64,000 bases of DNA from Andrena cerasifolii (Eukaryota > Arthropoda > Insecta > Hymenoptera > Andrenidae), in NCBI RefSeq assembly GCF_050908995.1, contig NC_135120.1:11917433-11981432 (forward strand). Direction: 5' to 3'. Made by a program: the position numbers and the translations under genes. Every line of letters starts with the position of its first letter. Within the stretch, counting starts at the first letter, position 1. Under the pieces are notes generated by a model. The model was given only the letters and a program-made list of their open reading frames with translations. It did not search any database and was not told the DNA's origin. This document shows, piece by piece, positions 36,583-49,153 of the stretch.

Positions 36583-38949
36583 TCTCCGGAGACGTTACTT
36601 TGTGCCATCTCTTTCGACGGCATGTTCTCCTGTTACAAAACCCAATTTTGTGCATTCTGAAAATGTTCGCCAGATTTTGGCCCAGGTATCAGGAGAACAT
36701 GAAGCGAAAAGAGGTATTCTGAATTTCAGCTTCGAAGGCAGCTTCGATTCTCTCTCCGAAGACGTTACTTAGTGCCACCTCTTTCGACATCATGTTCTCC
36801 TGTTAGAAAGCCCAATTTTGTGCATTCTGAAAATTTTTGCCAGATTTTGGCCCAGGTATCAGGAGAACATGAAGCAAAAAGAGGTATTCTGAATTTCAGC
36901 TTCGAAGGCAGCTTCGATTCTCTCTCCGAAGACGTTACTTAGTGCCACCTCTTTCGACATCATGTTCTCCTGTTAGAAAGCCCAATTTTGTGCATTCTGA
37001 AAATTTTTGCCAGATTTTGGCCCAGGTATCAGGAGAACATGAAGCGAAGAGAGGTATTCTGAATTTCAGCTTCGAAGGCATCCTCGATTCTCTCTCCGAA
37101 GACGTTACTTAGTGCCACCTCTTTCGACATCATGTTCTCCTGTTAGAAAGCCCAATTTTGTGCATTCTGAAAATTTTTGCCAGATTTTGGCCCAGGTATC
37201 AGGAGAACATGAAGCGAAGAGAGGTATTCTGAATTTCAGCTTCGAAGGCAGCTTCGATTCTCTCTCCGAAGACGTTACTTAGTGCCACCTCTTTCGACAT
37301 CATGTTCTCCTGTTACAAAGCCCAATTTTGTGCATTCTGAAAATTTTCGCCAGATTTTGGCCAATATATCAGGAGAACATGAAGCGAAGAGAGGTATTCT
37401 GAATTTCAGCTTCGAAGGCATCCTCGATTCTCTCTCCGAAGACGTTACTTAGTGCCACCTCTTTCGACATCATGTTCTCCTGTTAGAAAGCCCAATTTTG
37501 TGCATTCTGAAAATTTTTGCCAGATTTTGGCCCAGGTATCAGGAGAACATGAAGCGAAGAGAGGTATTCTGAATTTCAGCTTCGAAGGCAGCTTCGATTC
37601 TCTCTCCGAAGACGTTACTTAGTGCCACCTCTTTCGACATCATGTTCTCCTAGTACATAGCCGAATTTTTGTGCATTCTGAAAATTTTCGCCAGATTTTG
37701 GCCCAAGTATCAGGAGAACATGAAGCGAAGAGAGGTATTCTGAATTTCAGCTTCGAAGGCAGCTTCGATTCTCTCTCCGAAGACGTTACTTAGTGCCACC
37801 TCTTTCGACATCATGTTCTCCTGTTACAAAGCCCAATTTTGTGCATTCTGAAAATTTTCGCCAGATTTTGGCCAATATATCAGGAGAACATGAAGCGAAG
37901 AGAGGTATTCTGAATTTCAGCTTCGAAGGCAGCTTCGATTCTCTCTCCGAAGACGTTACTTAGTGCCACCTCTTTCGACATCATGTTCTCCTGTTACAAA
38001 GCCCAATTTTGTGCATTCTGAAAATTTTCGCCAGATTTTGGCCCAGGTATCAGGAGAACATGAAGCGAAGAGAGGTATTCTGAATTTCAGCTTCGAAGGC
38101 AGCTTCGATTCTCTCTCCGAAGACGTTACTTAGTGCCACCTCTTTCGACATCATGTTCTCCTGTTACAAAGCCCAATTTTGTGCATTCTGAAAATTTTCG
38201 CCAGATTTTGGCCAATATATCAGGAGAACATGAAGCGAAGAGAGGTATTCTGAATTTCAGCTTCGAAGGCATCCTCGATTCTCTCTCCGAAGACGTTACT
38301 TAGTGCCACCTCTTTCGACATCATGTTCTCCTGTTACAAAGCCCAATTTTGTGCATTCTGAAAATTTTCGCCAGATTTTGGCCAATATATCAGGAGAACA
38401 TGAAGCGAAGAGAGGTATTCTGAATTTCAGCTTCGAAGGCATCCTCGATTCTCTCTCCGAAGACGTTACTTAGTGCCACCTCTTTCGACATCATGTTCTC
38501 CTGTTATAAAGCCCAATTTTGTGCATTCTGAAAATTTTCGCCAGATTTTGGCCCAGGTATCAGGAGAACATGAAGCGAAGAGAGGTATTCTGAATTTCAG
38601 CTTCGAAGGCAGCTTCGATTCTCTCTCCGAAGACGTTACTTAGTGCCACCTCTTTCGACATCATGTTCTCCTGTTACAAAGCCCAATTTTGTGCATTCTG
38701 AAAATTTTCGCCAGATTTTGGCCAATATATCAGGAGAACATGAAGCGAAGAGAGGTATTCTGAATTTCAGCTTCGAAGGCAGCTTCGATTCTCTCTCCGA
38801 AGACGTTACTTAGTGCCACCTCTTTCGACATCATGTTCTCCTGTTAGAAAGCCCAATTTTGTGCATTCTGAAAATTTTTGCCAGATTTTGGCCAATATAT
38901 CAGGAGAACATGAAGCGAAGAGAGGTATTCTGAATTTCAGCTTCGAAGG
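36583..38949 (+). repeat. 170-bp satellite array, left arm, about 14 copies
   Basis: The period is 170 bp (for example AGTGCCACCT at 36771, 36941, 37111, 37281, 37451). Monomers include GACGTTACTTAGTGCCACCT, CATGTTCTCCTG, GCCAGATTTTGGCC, CAGGAGAACATG and GAATTTCAGCTTCGAAGGCA. Variants alternate between CCCAGGTATC and CAATATATC, and between AGCTTCGATT and TCCTCGATT. Confidence 0.95.
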
Positions 38950-40059
38950 AAATAATAGGAAATCAGGTTTTTGCCGAATTTCTCCTATACTAGGGGATGA
39001 AAAATTTTGAAAAAAATCAGAGACATTTCTGTTATCGGGGCACATATTAGAGAATTATTTCAGATTTTTAAATTGAAAAACCAAGCTGTGAAAAATAAAA
39101 AACGCCAAAAAATGCGGAAAAATGCCGATTGTGCATCGAAGCAGTTTTGGCACTATAATTATATTTTTACTGTAAGTACGTATGATTGTTACTATTGTCC
39201 TGAATTTTTTCCAGATTTTTCAATTCGGTGCGCCGCAGTTAAAAAAATTAAAAACCGATTTTTTCGTCGTTTTTTCCGTGTCAGAGTAACTTATATGTCG
39301 AATTGCTTCATGAAATAAGTGTTTTATGCGATCTTCAATGGTTATGCGTACAGCAAAACATCATAGGAATTAAAGAAACTGAAATAACCTAATCATTTGA
39401 AACTGTTATGCCCCTGACATTACTCTGACACGGAAAAAACGACGAAAAAGTCGGTTTTTAATTTTTTTAACTGTGGCGCACCGACTTGAAAAATCTGAAA
39501 AAAATTCAGGACAATAGTAACAATCATACGTACTTACAGTAAAAATATAATTATAGTGCCAAGACTGCTTCGATGCACAATCGGCATTTTTCCGCATTTT
39601 TTGGCGTTTTTTATTTTTCACAGCTTGGTTTTTCAATTTAAAAATCTGAAAAAAATTCAGGACAATAGTAACAATCATACGTACTTACAGTAAAAATATA
39701 ATTATAGTGCCAAGACTGCTTCGATGCACAATCGGCATTTTTTCGCATTTTTTGGCGTTTTTTATTTTTCACAGCTTGGTTTTTCAATTTAAAAATCTGA
39801 AAAAAATTCAGAACAATAGTAACAATCATACGTACTTACAGTAAAAATATAATTATAGTGCCAAAACTGCTTCGATGCACAATCGGCATTTTTCAGCATT
39901 TTTTGGCGTTTTTTATTTTTCACAGCTTGGTTTTTCAATTTCAAAATCTGAAATAATTCTCTAATATGTGCCCCGATAACAGAAATGTCTCTGATTTTTT
40001 TCAAAATTTTTCATCCCCTAGTATAGGAGAAATTCGGCAAAAACCTGATTTCCTATTAT
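38950..40059. repeat. Inner core of palindrome with 130-bp loop
   Basis: The left half (38950-39289) and right half (39420-40059) are inverted copies. The 151-bp unit beginning ACAATAGTAACAATCATACG occurs once on the left and three times on the right (39511, 39662, 39813). The loop 39290-39419 is unpaired, AT-rich and non-coding. Open frames of 60-103 codons in the core arise from the repeats themselves. Confidence 0.85.
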
Positions 40060-43000
40060 TTCCTTCGAAGCTGAAATTCAGAATACCTCTCTTCGCTTCA
40101 TGTTCTCCTGATACCTGGGCCAAAATCTGGGAAAAATTTTCAGAATGCACAAAATTGGGCTTTCTAACAGGAGAACATGATGTCGAAAGAGGTGGCACTA
40201 AGTAACGTCTTCGGAGAGAGAATCGAAGCTGCCTTCGAAGCTGAAATTCAGAATACCTCTTTTCGCTTCATGTTCTCCTGATACCTGGGCCAAAATCTGG
40301 CGAAAATTTTCAGAATGCACAAAATTGGGCTTTGTAACAGGAGAACATGATGTCGAAAGAGGTGGCACTAAGTAACGTCTTCGGAGAGAGAATCGAAGCT
40401 GCCTTCGAAGCTGAAATTCAGAATACCCCTTTTCGCTTCATGTTCTCCTGATACCTGGGCCAAAATCTGGCAAAAATTTTCAGAATGCACAAAATTGGGC
40501 TTTCTAACAGGAGAACATGATGTCGAAAGATGTGGCACTAAGTAACGTCTTCGGAGAGAGAATCGAGGATGCCTTCGAAGCTGAAATTCAGAATACCTCG
40601 CTTCGCTTCATGTTCTCCTGATATATTGGCCAAAATCTGGCGAAAATTTTCAGAATGCACAAAATTGGGGTTTGTAACAGGAGAACATGATGTCGAAAGA
40701 GGTGGCACTAAGTAACGTCTTCGGAGAGAGAATCGAAGCTGCCTTCGAAGCTGAAATTCAGAATACCTCTTTTCGCTTCTTGTTCTCCTGATACCTGGGC
40801 CAAAATCTGGGAAAAATTTTCAGAATGCACAAAATTGGGCTTTCTAACAGGAGAACATGATGTCGAAAGAGGTGGCACTAAGTAACGTCTTCGGAGAGAG
40901 AATCGAAGCTGCCTTCGAAGCTGAAATTCAGAATACCTCTTTTCGCTTCATGTTCTCCTGATACCTGGGCCAAAATCTGGGAATAATTTTCAGAATGCAC
41001 AAAATTGGGCTTTCTAACAGGAGAACATGATGTCGAAAGAGGTGGCACTAAGTAACGTCTTCGGAGAGAGAATCGAAGCTGCCTTCGAAGCTGAAATTCA
41101 GAATACCTCTTTTCGCTTCATGTTCTCCTGATACCTGGGCCAAAATCTGGCGAAAATTTTCAGAATGCACAAAATTGGGCTTTGTAACAGGAGAACATGA
41201 TGTCGAAAGAGGTGGCACTAAGTAACGTCTTCGGAGAGAGAATCGAAGCTGCCTTCGAAGCTGAAATTCAGAATACCCCTTTTCGCTTCATGTTCTCCTG
41301 ATACCTGGGCCAAAATCTGGCGAAAATTTTCAGAATGCACAAAATTGGGCTTTGTAACAGGAGAACATGATGTCGAAAGAGGTGGCACTAAGTAACGTCT
41401 TCGGAGAGAGAATCGAAGCTGCCTTCGAAGCTGAAATTCAGAATACCTCTTTTCGCTTCATGTTCTCCTGATACCTGGGCCAAAATCTGGCGAAAATTTT
41501 CAGAATGCACAAAATTGGGCTTTGTAACAGGAGAACATGATGTCGAAAGAGGTGGCACTAAGTAACGTCTTCGGAGAGAGAATCGAAGCTGCCTTCGAAG
41601 CTGAAATTCAGAATACCCCTTTTCGCTTCATGTTCTCCTGATACCTGGGCCAAAATCTGGCGAAAATTTTCAGAATGCACAAAATTGGGCTTTGTAACAG
41701 GAGAACATGATGTCGAAAGAGGTGGCACTAAGTAACGTCTTCGGAGAGAGAATCGAAGCTGCCTTCGAAGCTGAAATTCAGAATACCTCTTTTCGCTTCA
41801 TGTTCTCCTGATACCTGGGCCAAAATCTGGCAAAAATTTTCAGAATGCACAAAATTGGGCTTTCTAACAGGAGAACATGATGTCGAAAGAGGTGGCACTA
41901 AGTAACGTCTTCGGAGAGAGAATCGAAGCTGCCTTCGAAGCTGAAATTCAGAATACCTCTTTTCGCTTCATGTTCTCCTGATACCTGGGCCAAAATCTGG
42001 CGAAAATTTTCAGAATGCACAAAATTGGGCTTTGTAACAGGAGAACATGATGTCGAAAGAGGTGGCACTAAGTAACGTCTTCGGAGAGAGAATCGAAGCT
42101 GCCTTCGAAGCTGAAATTCAGAATACCTCTTTTCGCTTCATGTTCTCCTGATACCTGGGCCAAAATCTGGCGAAAATTTTCAGAATGCACAAAATTGGGC
42201 TTTGTAACAGGAGAACATGATGTCGAAAGAGGTGGCACTAAGTAACGTCTTCGGAGAGAGAATCGAAGCTGCCTTCGAAGCTGAAATTCAGAATACCTCT
42301 TTTCGCTTCATGTTCTCCTGATACCTGGGCCAAAATCTGGCAAAAATTTTCAGAATGCACAAAATTGGGCTTTCTAACAGGAGAACATGATGTCGAAAGA
42401 GGTGGCACTAAGTAACGTCTTCGGAGAGAGAATCGAAGCTGCCTTCGAAGCTGAAATTCAGAATACCTCTTTTCGCTTCATGTTCTCCTGATACCTGGGC
42501 CAAAATCTGGCGAAAATTTTCAGAATGCACAAAATTGGGCTTTGTAACAGGAGAACATGATGTCGAAAGAGGTGGCACTAAGTAACGTCTTCGGAGAGAG
42601 AATCGAAGCTGCCTTCGAAGCTGAAATTCAGAATACCCCTTTTCGCTTCATGTTCTCCTGATACCTGGGCCAAAATCTGGCAAAAATTTTCAGAATGCAC
42701 AAAATTGGGCTTTCTAACAGGAGAACATGATGTCGAAAGATGTGGCACTAAGTAACGTCTTCGGAGAGAGAATCGAGGATGCCTTCGAAGCTGAAATTCA
42801 GAATACCTCGCTTCGCTTCATGTTCTCCTGATATATTGGCCAAAATCTGGCGAAAATTTTCAGAATGCACAAAATTGGGGTTTGTAACAGGAGAACATGA
42901 TGTCGAAAGAGGTGGCACTAAGTAACGTCTTCGGAGAGAGAATCGAAGCTGCCTTCGAAGCTGAAATTCAGAATACCTCTTTTCGCTTCTTGTTCTCCTG

Positions 43001-46000
43001 ATACCTGGGCCAAAATCTGGGAAAAATTTTCAGAATGCACAAAATTGGGCTTTCTAACAGGAGAACATGATGTCGAAAGAGGTGGCACTAAGTAACGTCT
43101 TCGGAGAGAGAATCGAAGCTGCCTTCGAAGCTGAAATTCAGAATACCTCTTTTCGCTTCATGTTCTCCTGATACCTGGGCCAAAATCTGGGAATAATTTT
43201 CAGAATGCACAAAATTGGGCTTTCTAACAGGAGAACATGATGTCGAAAGAGGTGGCACTAAGTAACGTCTTCGGAGAGAGAATCGAAGCTGCCTTCGAAG
43301 CTGAAATTCAGAATACCTCTTTTCGCTTCATGTTCTCCTGATACCTGGGCCAAAATCTGGCGAAAATTTTCAGAATGCACAAAATTGGGCTTTGTAACAG
43401 GAGAACATGATGTCGAAAGAGGTGGCACTAAGTAACGTCTTCGGAGAGAGAATCGAAGCTGCCTTCGAAGCTGAAATTCAGAATACCCCTTTTCGCTTCA
43501 TGTTCTCCTGATACCTGGGCCAAAATCTGGCGAAAATTTTCAGAATGCACAAAATTGGGCTTTGTAACAGGAGAACATGATGTCGAAAGAGGTGGCACTA
43601 AGTAACGTCTTCGGAGAGAGAATCGAAGCTGCCTTCGAAGCTGAAATTCAGAATACCTCTTTTCGCTTCATGTTCTCCTGATACCTGGGCCAAAATCTGG
43701 CAAAAATTTTCAGAATGCACAAAATTGGGCTTTCTAACAGGAGAACATGATGTCGAAAGAGGTGGCACTAAGTAACGTCTTCGGAGAGAGAATCGAAGCT
43801 GCCTTCGAAGCTGAAATTCAGAATACCTCTTTTCGCTTCATGTTCTCCTGATACCTGGGCCAAAATCTGGCGAAAATTTTCAGAATGCACAAAATTGGGC
43901 TTTGTAACAGGAGAACATGATGTCGAAAGAGGTGGCACTAAGTAACGTCTTCGGAGAGAGAATCGAAGCTGCCTTCGAAGCTGAAATTCAGAATACCTCT
44001 TTTCGCTTCATGTTCTCCTGATACCTGGGCCAAAATCTGGCGAAAATTTTCAGAATGCACAAAATTGGGCTTTGTAACAGGAGAACATGATGTCGAAAGA
44101 GGTGGCACTAAGTAACGTCTTCGGAGAGAGAATCGAAGCTGCCTTCGAAGCTGAAATTCAGAATACCTCTTTTCGCTTCATGTTCTCCTGATACCTGGGC
44201 CAAAATCTGGCAAAAATTTTCAGAATGCACAAAATTGGGCTTTCTAACAGGAGAACATGATGTCGAAAGAGGTGGCACTAAGTAACGTCTTCGGAGAGAG
44301 AATCGAGGATGCCTTCGAAGCTGAAATTCAGAATACCTCTCTTCGCTTCATGTTCTCCTGATACCTGGGCCAAAATCTGGCAAAAATTTTCAGAATGCAC
44401 AAAATTGGGCTTTCTAACAGGAGAACATGATGTCGAAAGAGGTGGCACTAAGTAACGTCTTCGGAGAGAGAATCGAAGCTGCCTTCGAAGCTGAAATTCA
44501 GAATACCTCTTTTTGCTTCATGTTCTCCTGATACCTGGGCCAAAATCTGGCAAAAATTTTCAGAATGCACAAAATTGGGCTTTCTAACAGGAGAACATGA
44601 TGTCGAAAGAGGTGGCACTAAGTAACGTCTTCGGAGAGAGAATCGAAGCTGCCTTCGAAGCTGAAATTCAGAATACCTCTTTTCGCTTCATGTTCTCCTG
44701 ATACCTGGGCCAAAATCTGGCGAAAATTTTCAGAATGCACAAAAATTCGGCTATGTACTAGGAGAACATGATGTCGAAAGAGGTGGCACTAAGTAACGTC
44801 TTCGGAGAGAGAATCGAAGCTGCCTTCGAAGCTGAAATTCAGAATACCTCTTTTCGCTTCATGTTCTCCTGATACCTGGGCCAAAATCTGGCGAAAATTT
44901 TCAGAATGCACAAAATTGGGCTTTGTAACAGGAGAACATGATGTCGAAAGAGGTGGCACTAAGTAACGTCTTCGGAGAGAGAATCGAAGCTGCCTTCGAA
45001 GCTGAAATTCAGAATACCCCTTTTCGCTTCATGTTCTCCTGATACCTGGGCCAAAATCTGGCAAAAATTTTCAGAATGCACAAAATTGGGCTTTCTAACA
45101 GGAGAACATGATGTCGAAAGATGTGGCACTAAGTAACGTCTTCGGAGAGAGAATCGAGGATGCCTTCGAAGCTGAAATTCAGAATACCTCGCTTCGCTTC
45201 ATGTTCTCCTGATATATTGGCCAAAATCTGGCGAAAATTTTCAGAATGCACAAAATTGGGGTTTGTAACAGGAGAACATGATGTCGAAAGAGGTGGCACT
45301 AAGTAACGTCTTCGGAGAGAGAATCGAAGCTGCCTTCGAAGCTGAAATTCAGAATACCTCTTTTCGCTTCTTGTTCTCCTGATACCTGGGCCAAAATCTG
45401 GGAAAAATTTTCAGAATGCACAAAATTGGGCTTTCTAACAGGAGAACATGATGTCGAAAGAGGTGGCACTAAGTAACGTCTTCGGAGAGAGAATCGAAGC
45501 TGCCTTCGAAGCTGAAATTCAGAATACCTCTTTTCGCTTCATGTTCTCCTGATACCTGGGCCAAAATCTGGGAATAATTTTCAGAATGCACAAAATTGGG
45601 CTTTCTAACAGGAGAACATGATGTCGAAAGAGGTGGCACTAAGTAACGTCTTCGGAGAGAGAATCGAAGCTGCCTTCGAAGCTGAAATTCAGAATACCTC
45701 TTTTCGCTTCATGTTCTCCTGATACCTGGGCCAAAATCTGGCGAAAATTTTCAGAATGCACAAAATTGGGCTTTGTAACAGGAGAACATGATGTCGAAAG
45801 AGGTGGCACTAAGTAACGTCTTCGGAGAGAGAATCGAAGCTGCCTTCGAAGCTGAAATTCAGAATACCCCTTTTCGCTTCATGTTCTCCTGATACCTGGG
45901 CCAAAATCTGGCGAAAATTTTCAGAATGCACAAAATTGGGCTTTGTAACAGGAGAACATGATGTCGAAAGAGGTGGCACTAAGTAACGTCTTCGGAGAGA

Positions 46001-48553
46001 GAATCGAAGCTGCCTTCGAAGCTGAAATTCAGAATACCTCTTTTCGCTTCATGTTCTCCTGATACCTGGGCCAAAATCTGGCGAAAATTTTCAGAATGCA
46101 CAAAATTGGGCTTTGTAACAGGAGAACATGATGTCGAAAGAGGTGGCACTAAGTAACGTCTTCGGAGAGAGAATCGAAGCTGCCTTCGAAGCTGAAATTC
46201 AGAATACCCCTTTTCGCTTCATGTTCTCCTGATACCTGGGCCAAAATCTGGCGAAAATTTTCAGAATGCACAAAATTGGGCTTTGTAACAGGAGAACATG
46301 ATGTCGAAAGAGGTGGCACTAAGTAACGTCTTCGGAGAGAGAATCGAAGCTGCCTTCGAAGCTGAAATTCAGAATACCTCTTTTCGCTTCATGTTCTCCT
46401 GATACCTGGGCCAAAATCTGGCAAAAATTTTCAGAATGCACAAAATTGGGCTTTCTAACAGGAGAACATGATGTCGAAAGAGGTGGCACTAAGTAACGTC
46501 TTCGGAGAGAGAATCGAAGCTGCCTTCGAAGCTGAAATTCAGAATACCTCTTTTCGCTTCATGTTCTCCTGATACCTGGGCCAAAATCTGGCGAAAATTT
46601 TCAGAATGCACAAAATTGGGCTTTGTAACAGGAGAACATGATGTCGAAAGAGGTGGCACTAAGTAACGTCTTCGGAGAGAGAATCGAAGCTGCCTTCGAA
46701 GCTGAAATTCAGAATACCTCTTTTCGCTTCATGTTCTCCTGATACCTGGGCCAAAATCTGGCGAAAATTTTCAGAATGCACAAAATTGGGCTTTGTAACA
46801 GGAGAACATGATGTCGAAAGAGGTGGCACTAAGTAACGTCTTCGGAGAGAGAATCGAAGCTGCCTTCGAAGCTGAAATTCAGAATACCTCTTTTCGCTTC
46901 ATGTTCTCCTGATACCTGGGCCAAAATCTGGCAAAAATTTTCAGAATGCACAAAATTGGGCTTTCTAACAGGAGAACATGATGTCGAAAGAGGTGGCACT
47001 AAGTAACGTCTTCGGAGAGAGAATCGAGGATGCCTTCGAAGCTGAAATTCAGAATACCTCTCTTCGCTTCATGTTCTCCTGATACCTGGGCCAAAATCTG
47101 GCAAAAATTTTCAGAATGCACAAAATTGGGCTTTCTAACAGGAGAACATGATGTCGAAAGAGGTGGCACTAAGTAACGTCTTCGGAGAGAGAATCGAAGC
47201 TGCCTTCGAAGCTGAAATTCAGAATACCTCTTTTTGCTTCATGTTCTCCTGATACCTGGGCCAAAATCTGGCAAAAATTTTCAGAATGCACAAAATTGGG
47301 CTTTCTAACAGGAGAACATGATGTCGAAAGAGGTGGCACTAAGTAACGTCTTCGGAGAGAGAATCGAAGCTGCCTTCGAAGCTGAAATTCAGAATACCTC
47401 TTTTCGCTTCATGTTCTCCTGATACCTGGGCCAAAATCTGGCGAAAATTTTCAGAATGCACAAAAATTCGGCTATGTACTAGGAGAACATGATGTCGAAA
47501 GAGGTGGCACTAAGTAACGTCTTCTGAGAGAGAATCGAAGCTGCCTTCGAAGCTGAAATTCAGAATACCTCTTTTCGCTTCATGTTCTCCTGATACCTGG
47601 GCCAAAATCTGGCAAAAATTTTCAGAATGCACAAAATTGGGCTTTCTAACAGGAGAACATGATGTCGAAAGAGGTGGCACTAAGTAACGTCTTCGGTGAG
47701 AGAATCGAAGCTGCCTTCGAAGCTGAAATTCAGAATACCTCTTTTCGCTTCATGTTCTCCTGATACCTGGGCCAAAATCTGGCGAAAATTTTCAGAATGC
47801 ACAAAAATTCGGCTATGTACTAGGAGAACATGATGTCGAAAGAGGTGGCACTAAGTAACGTCTTCTGAGAGAGAATCGAAGCTGCCTTCGAAGCTGAAAT
47901 TCAGAATACCTCTTTTCGCTTCATGTTCTCCTGATACCTGGGCCAAAATCTGGCAAAAATTTTCAGAATGCACAAAATTGGGCTTTCTAACAGGAGAACA
48001 TGATGTCGAAAGAGGTGGCACTAAGTAACGTCTTCGGAGAGAGAATCGAAGCTGCCTTCGAAGCTGAAATTCAGAATACCTCTCTTCGCTTCATGTTCTC
48101 CTGATATATTGGCCAAAATCTGGCGAAAATTTTCAGAATGCACAAAATTGGGCTTTGTAACAGGAGAACATGATGTCGAAAGAGGTGGCACTAAGTAACG
48201 TCTTCGGAGAGAGAATCGAAGCTGCCTTCGAAGCTGAAATTCAGAATACCTCTCTTCGCTTCATGTTCTCCTGATACTTGGGCCAAAATCTGGCGAAAAT
48301 TTTCAGAATGCACAAAAATTCGGCTATGTACTAGGAGAACATGATGTCGAAAGAGGTGGCACTAAGTAACGTCTTCGGAGAGAGAATCGAAGCTGCCTTC
48401 GAAGCTGAAATTCAGAATACCTCTTTTCGCTTCATGTTCTCCTGATACCTGGGCCAAAATCTGGCGAACATTTTCAGAATGCACAAAATTGGGTTTTGTA
48501 ACAGGAGAACATGCCGTCGAAAGAGATGGCACAAAGTAACGTCTCCGGAGAGC
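40060..48553 (-). repeat. 170-bp satellite array, right arm, about 50 copies with higher-order structure
   Basis: Same monomer as the left arm in opposite orientation (AGTAACGTCT at 40201, 40371, 40541, 40711). Diagnostic variants recur at long intervals: ATATATTGGCC near 40621, 42831 and 45211; TTTCGCTTCTTGTTCTCC near 40771, 42981 and 45361; GGGAATAATTTTC near 40980, 43190 and 45570. The spacings are 2,210 and about 2,380 bp, i.e. 13 and 14 monomers. Confidence 0.95.
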
Positions 48554-48554
48554 A

Positions 48555-49135
48555 AATCAAAGAGCGAGAAGTGGCGCAGATGTTTCGAGACAGTGACTGT
48601 TTAACGAAGAGACGCAGAATTTTCGAACGCCTCTTGAAAGGCCTGCGCCTCTTATTTGCAACTTTAAGGCGATGCCTTTGAAGCTGAAATAGCCACTAAA
48701 CATTTGTTGTCATATAGCATATATTTAGGTTATATTTTCTGTCACTTCGAGGAGCCGACCACATAATAATCACGCGCATCCAGTCTGCGCATTTTCACTA
48801 GCCCAATTCAACATTCAATACAATTTTGTATATATAATGTTTGTTGATAACTGCTTTCTGCAGAGGACGTGTAATAAGTGTATTTCATGTTCTGTTTCGG
48901 TGCTTTGCTAGTAAAAAAATGTCTAACCTAACAAATTTCATTTTCTGGGGACATTCCCTCATCTATTTTCCCTTTTCACTTAGAATTCCTTACTGCTAAC
49001 GTAGAATATTGTAGCATAAGCACATTTCAAGTAATTAAAATGTACAATGAATTTTCTACGTTTACAGTACCAGCCGACTTTCCGTTTAAATTTTTATAAG
49101 TATAACGGAACAGCTGAGAATTTCTTTCCTTATTC
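48555..49135 (-). repeat. Outer unique part of right palindrome arm
   Basis: Inverted copy of 35999-36580, reading GCAAATCAAAGAGCGAGAAG outward to GAATTTCTTTCCTTATTC. No differences from the left copy were seen in the stretches compared. Confidence 0.85.
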
Positions 49136-49153
49136 CTTAATATACGTTCTATT

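Larger units (their letters stand above)
35997..49146. mobile_element. Giant foldback element: 13.1-kb palindrome with satellite-filled arms
   Basis: 35999-39289 and 39420-49135 are inverted copies, separated by a 130-bp loop. The outer parts (36000-36580 and 48555-49135) look identical wherever compared, for example GAATAAGGAAAGAAATTC against its mirror at 49118-49135. Each arm then carries a tandem 170-bp satellite in opposite orientation, and an inner unique core. The left arm is 3.3 kb and the right 9.7 kb; the difference is array length plus two extra 151-bp core units. No transposase-like frame exists. The 7-bp TTCTATT lies at 35990-35996 and 49147-49153 and may be the target duplication. 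Drosophila FB and Galileo elements have this architecture (long inverted repeats made partly of tandem repeats). The family here is unrecognised, and an assembly artefact must be excluded. Confidence 0.8.

Noticed and set aside
38806..40205. Open frames of 60-103 codons in the palindrome core (starting MKKIRDISVIGAHIRELFQI or MCPDNRNVSDFFQNFSSP)
   Set aside because: They arise from mirrored repeat sequence, repeat whenever the core unit repeats, and have no domain or codon signal. Not supported as proteins.
36583..48553. Tandem array considered as a CRISPR array
   Set aside because: Monomers are contiguous 170-bp near-identical units with no unique spacers, in an intron-bearing eukaryotic context. 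It is a satellite.
35999..49135. Giant palindrome as a pure missed-adapter read artefact
   Set aside because: Provisionally rejected: arms differ in array length (14 against about 50 monomers), the core unit is triplicated on one side only, and a unique 130-bp loop separates them. The identity of the outer arms keeps the possibility open, so read mapping is listed as the test.
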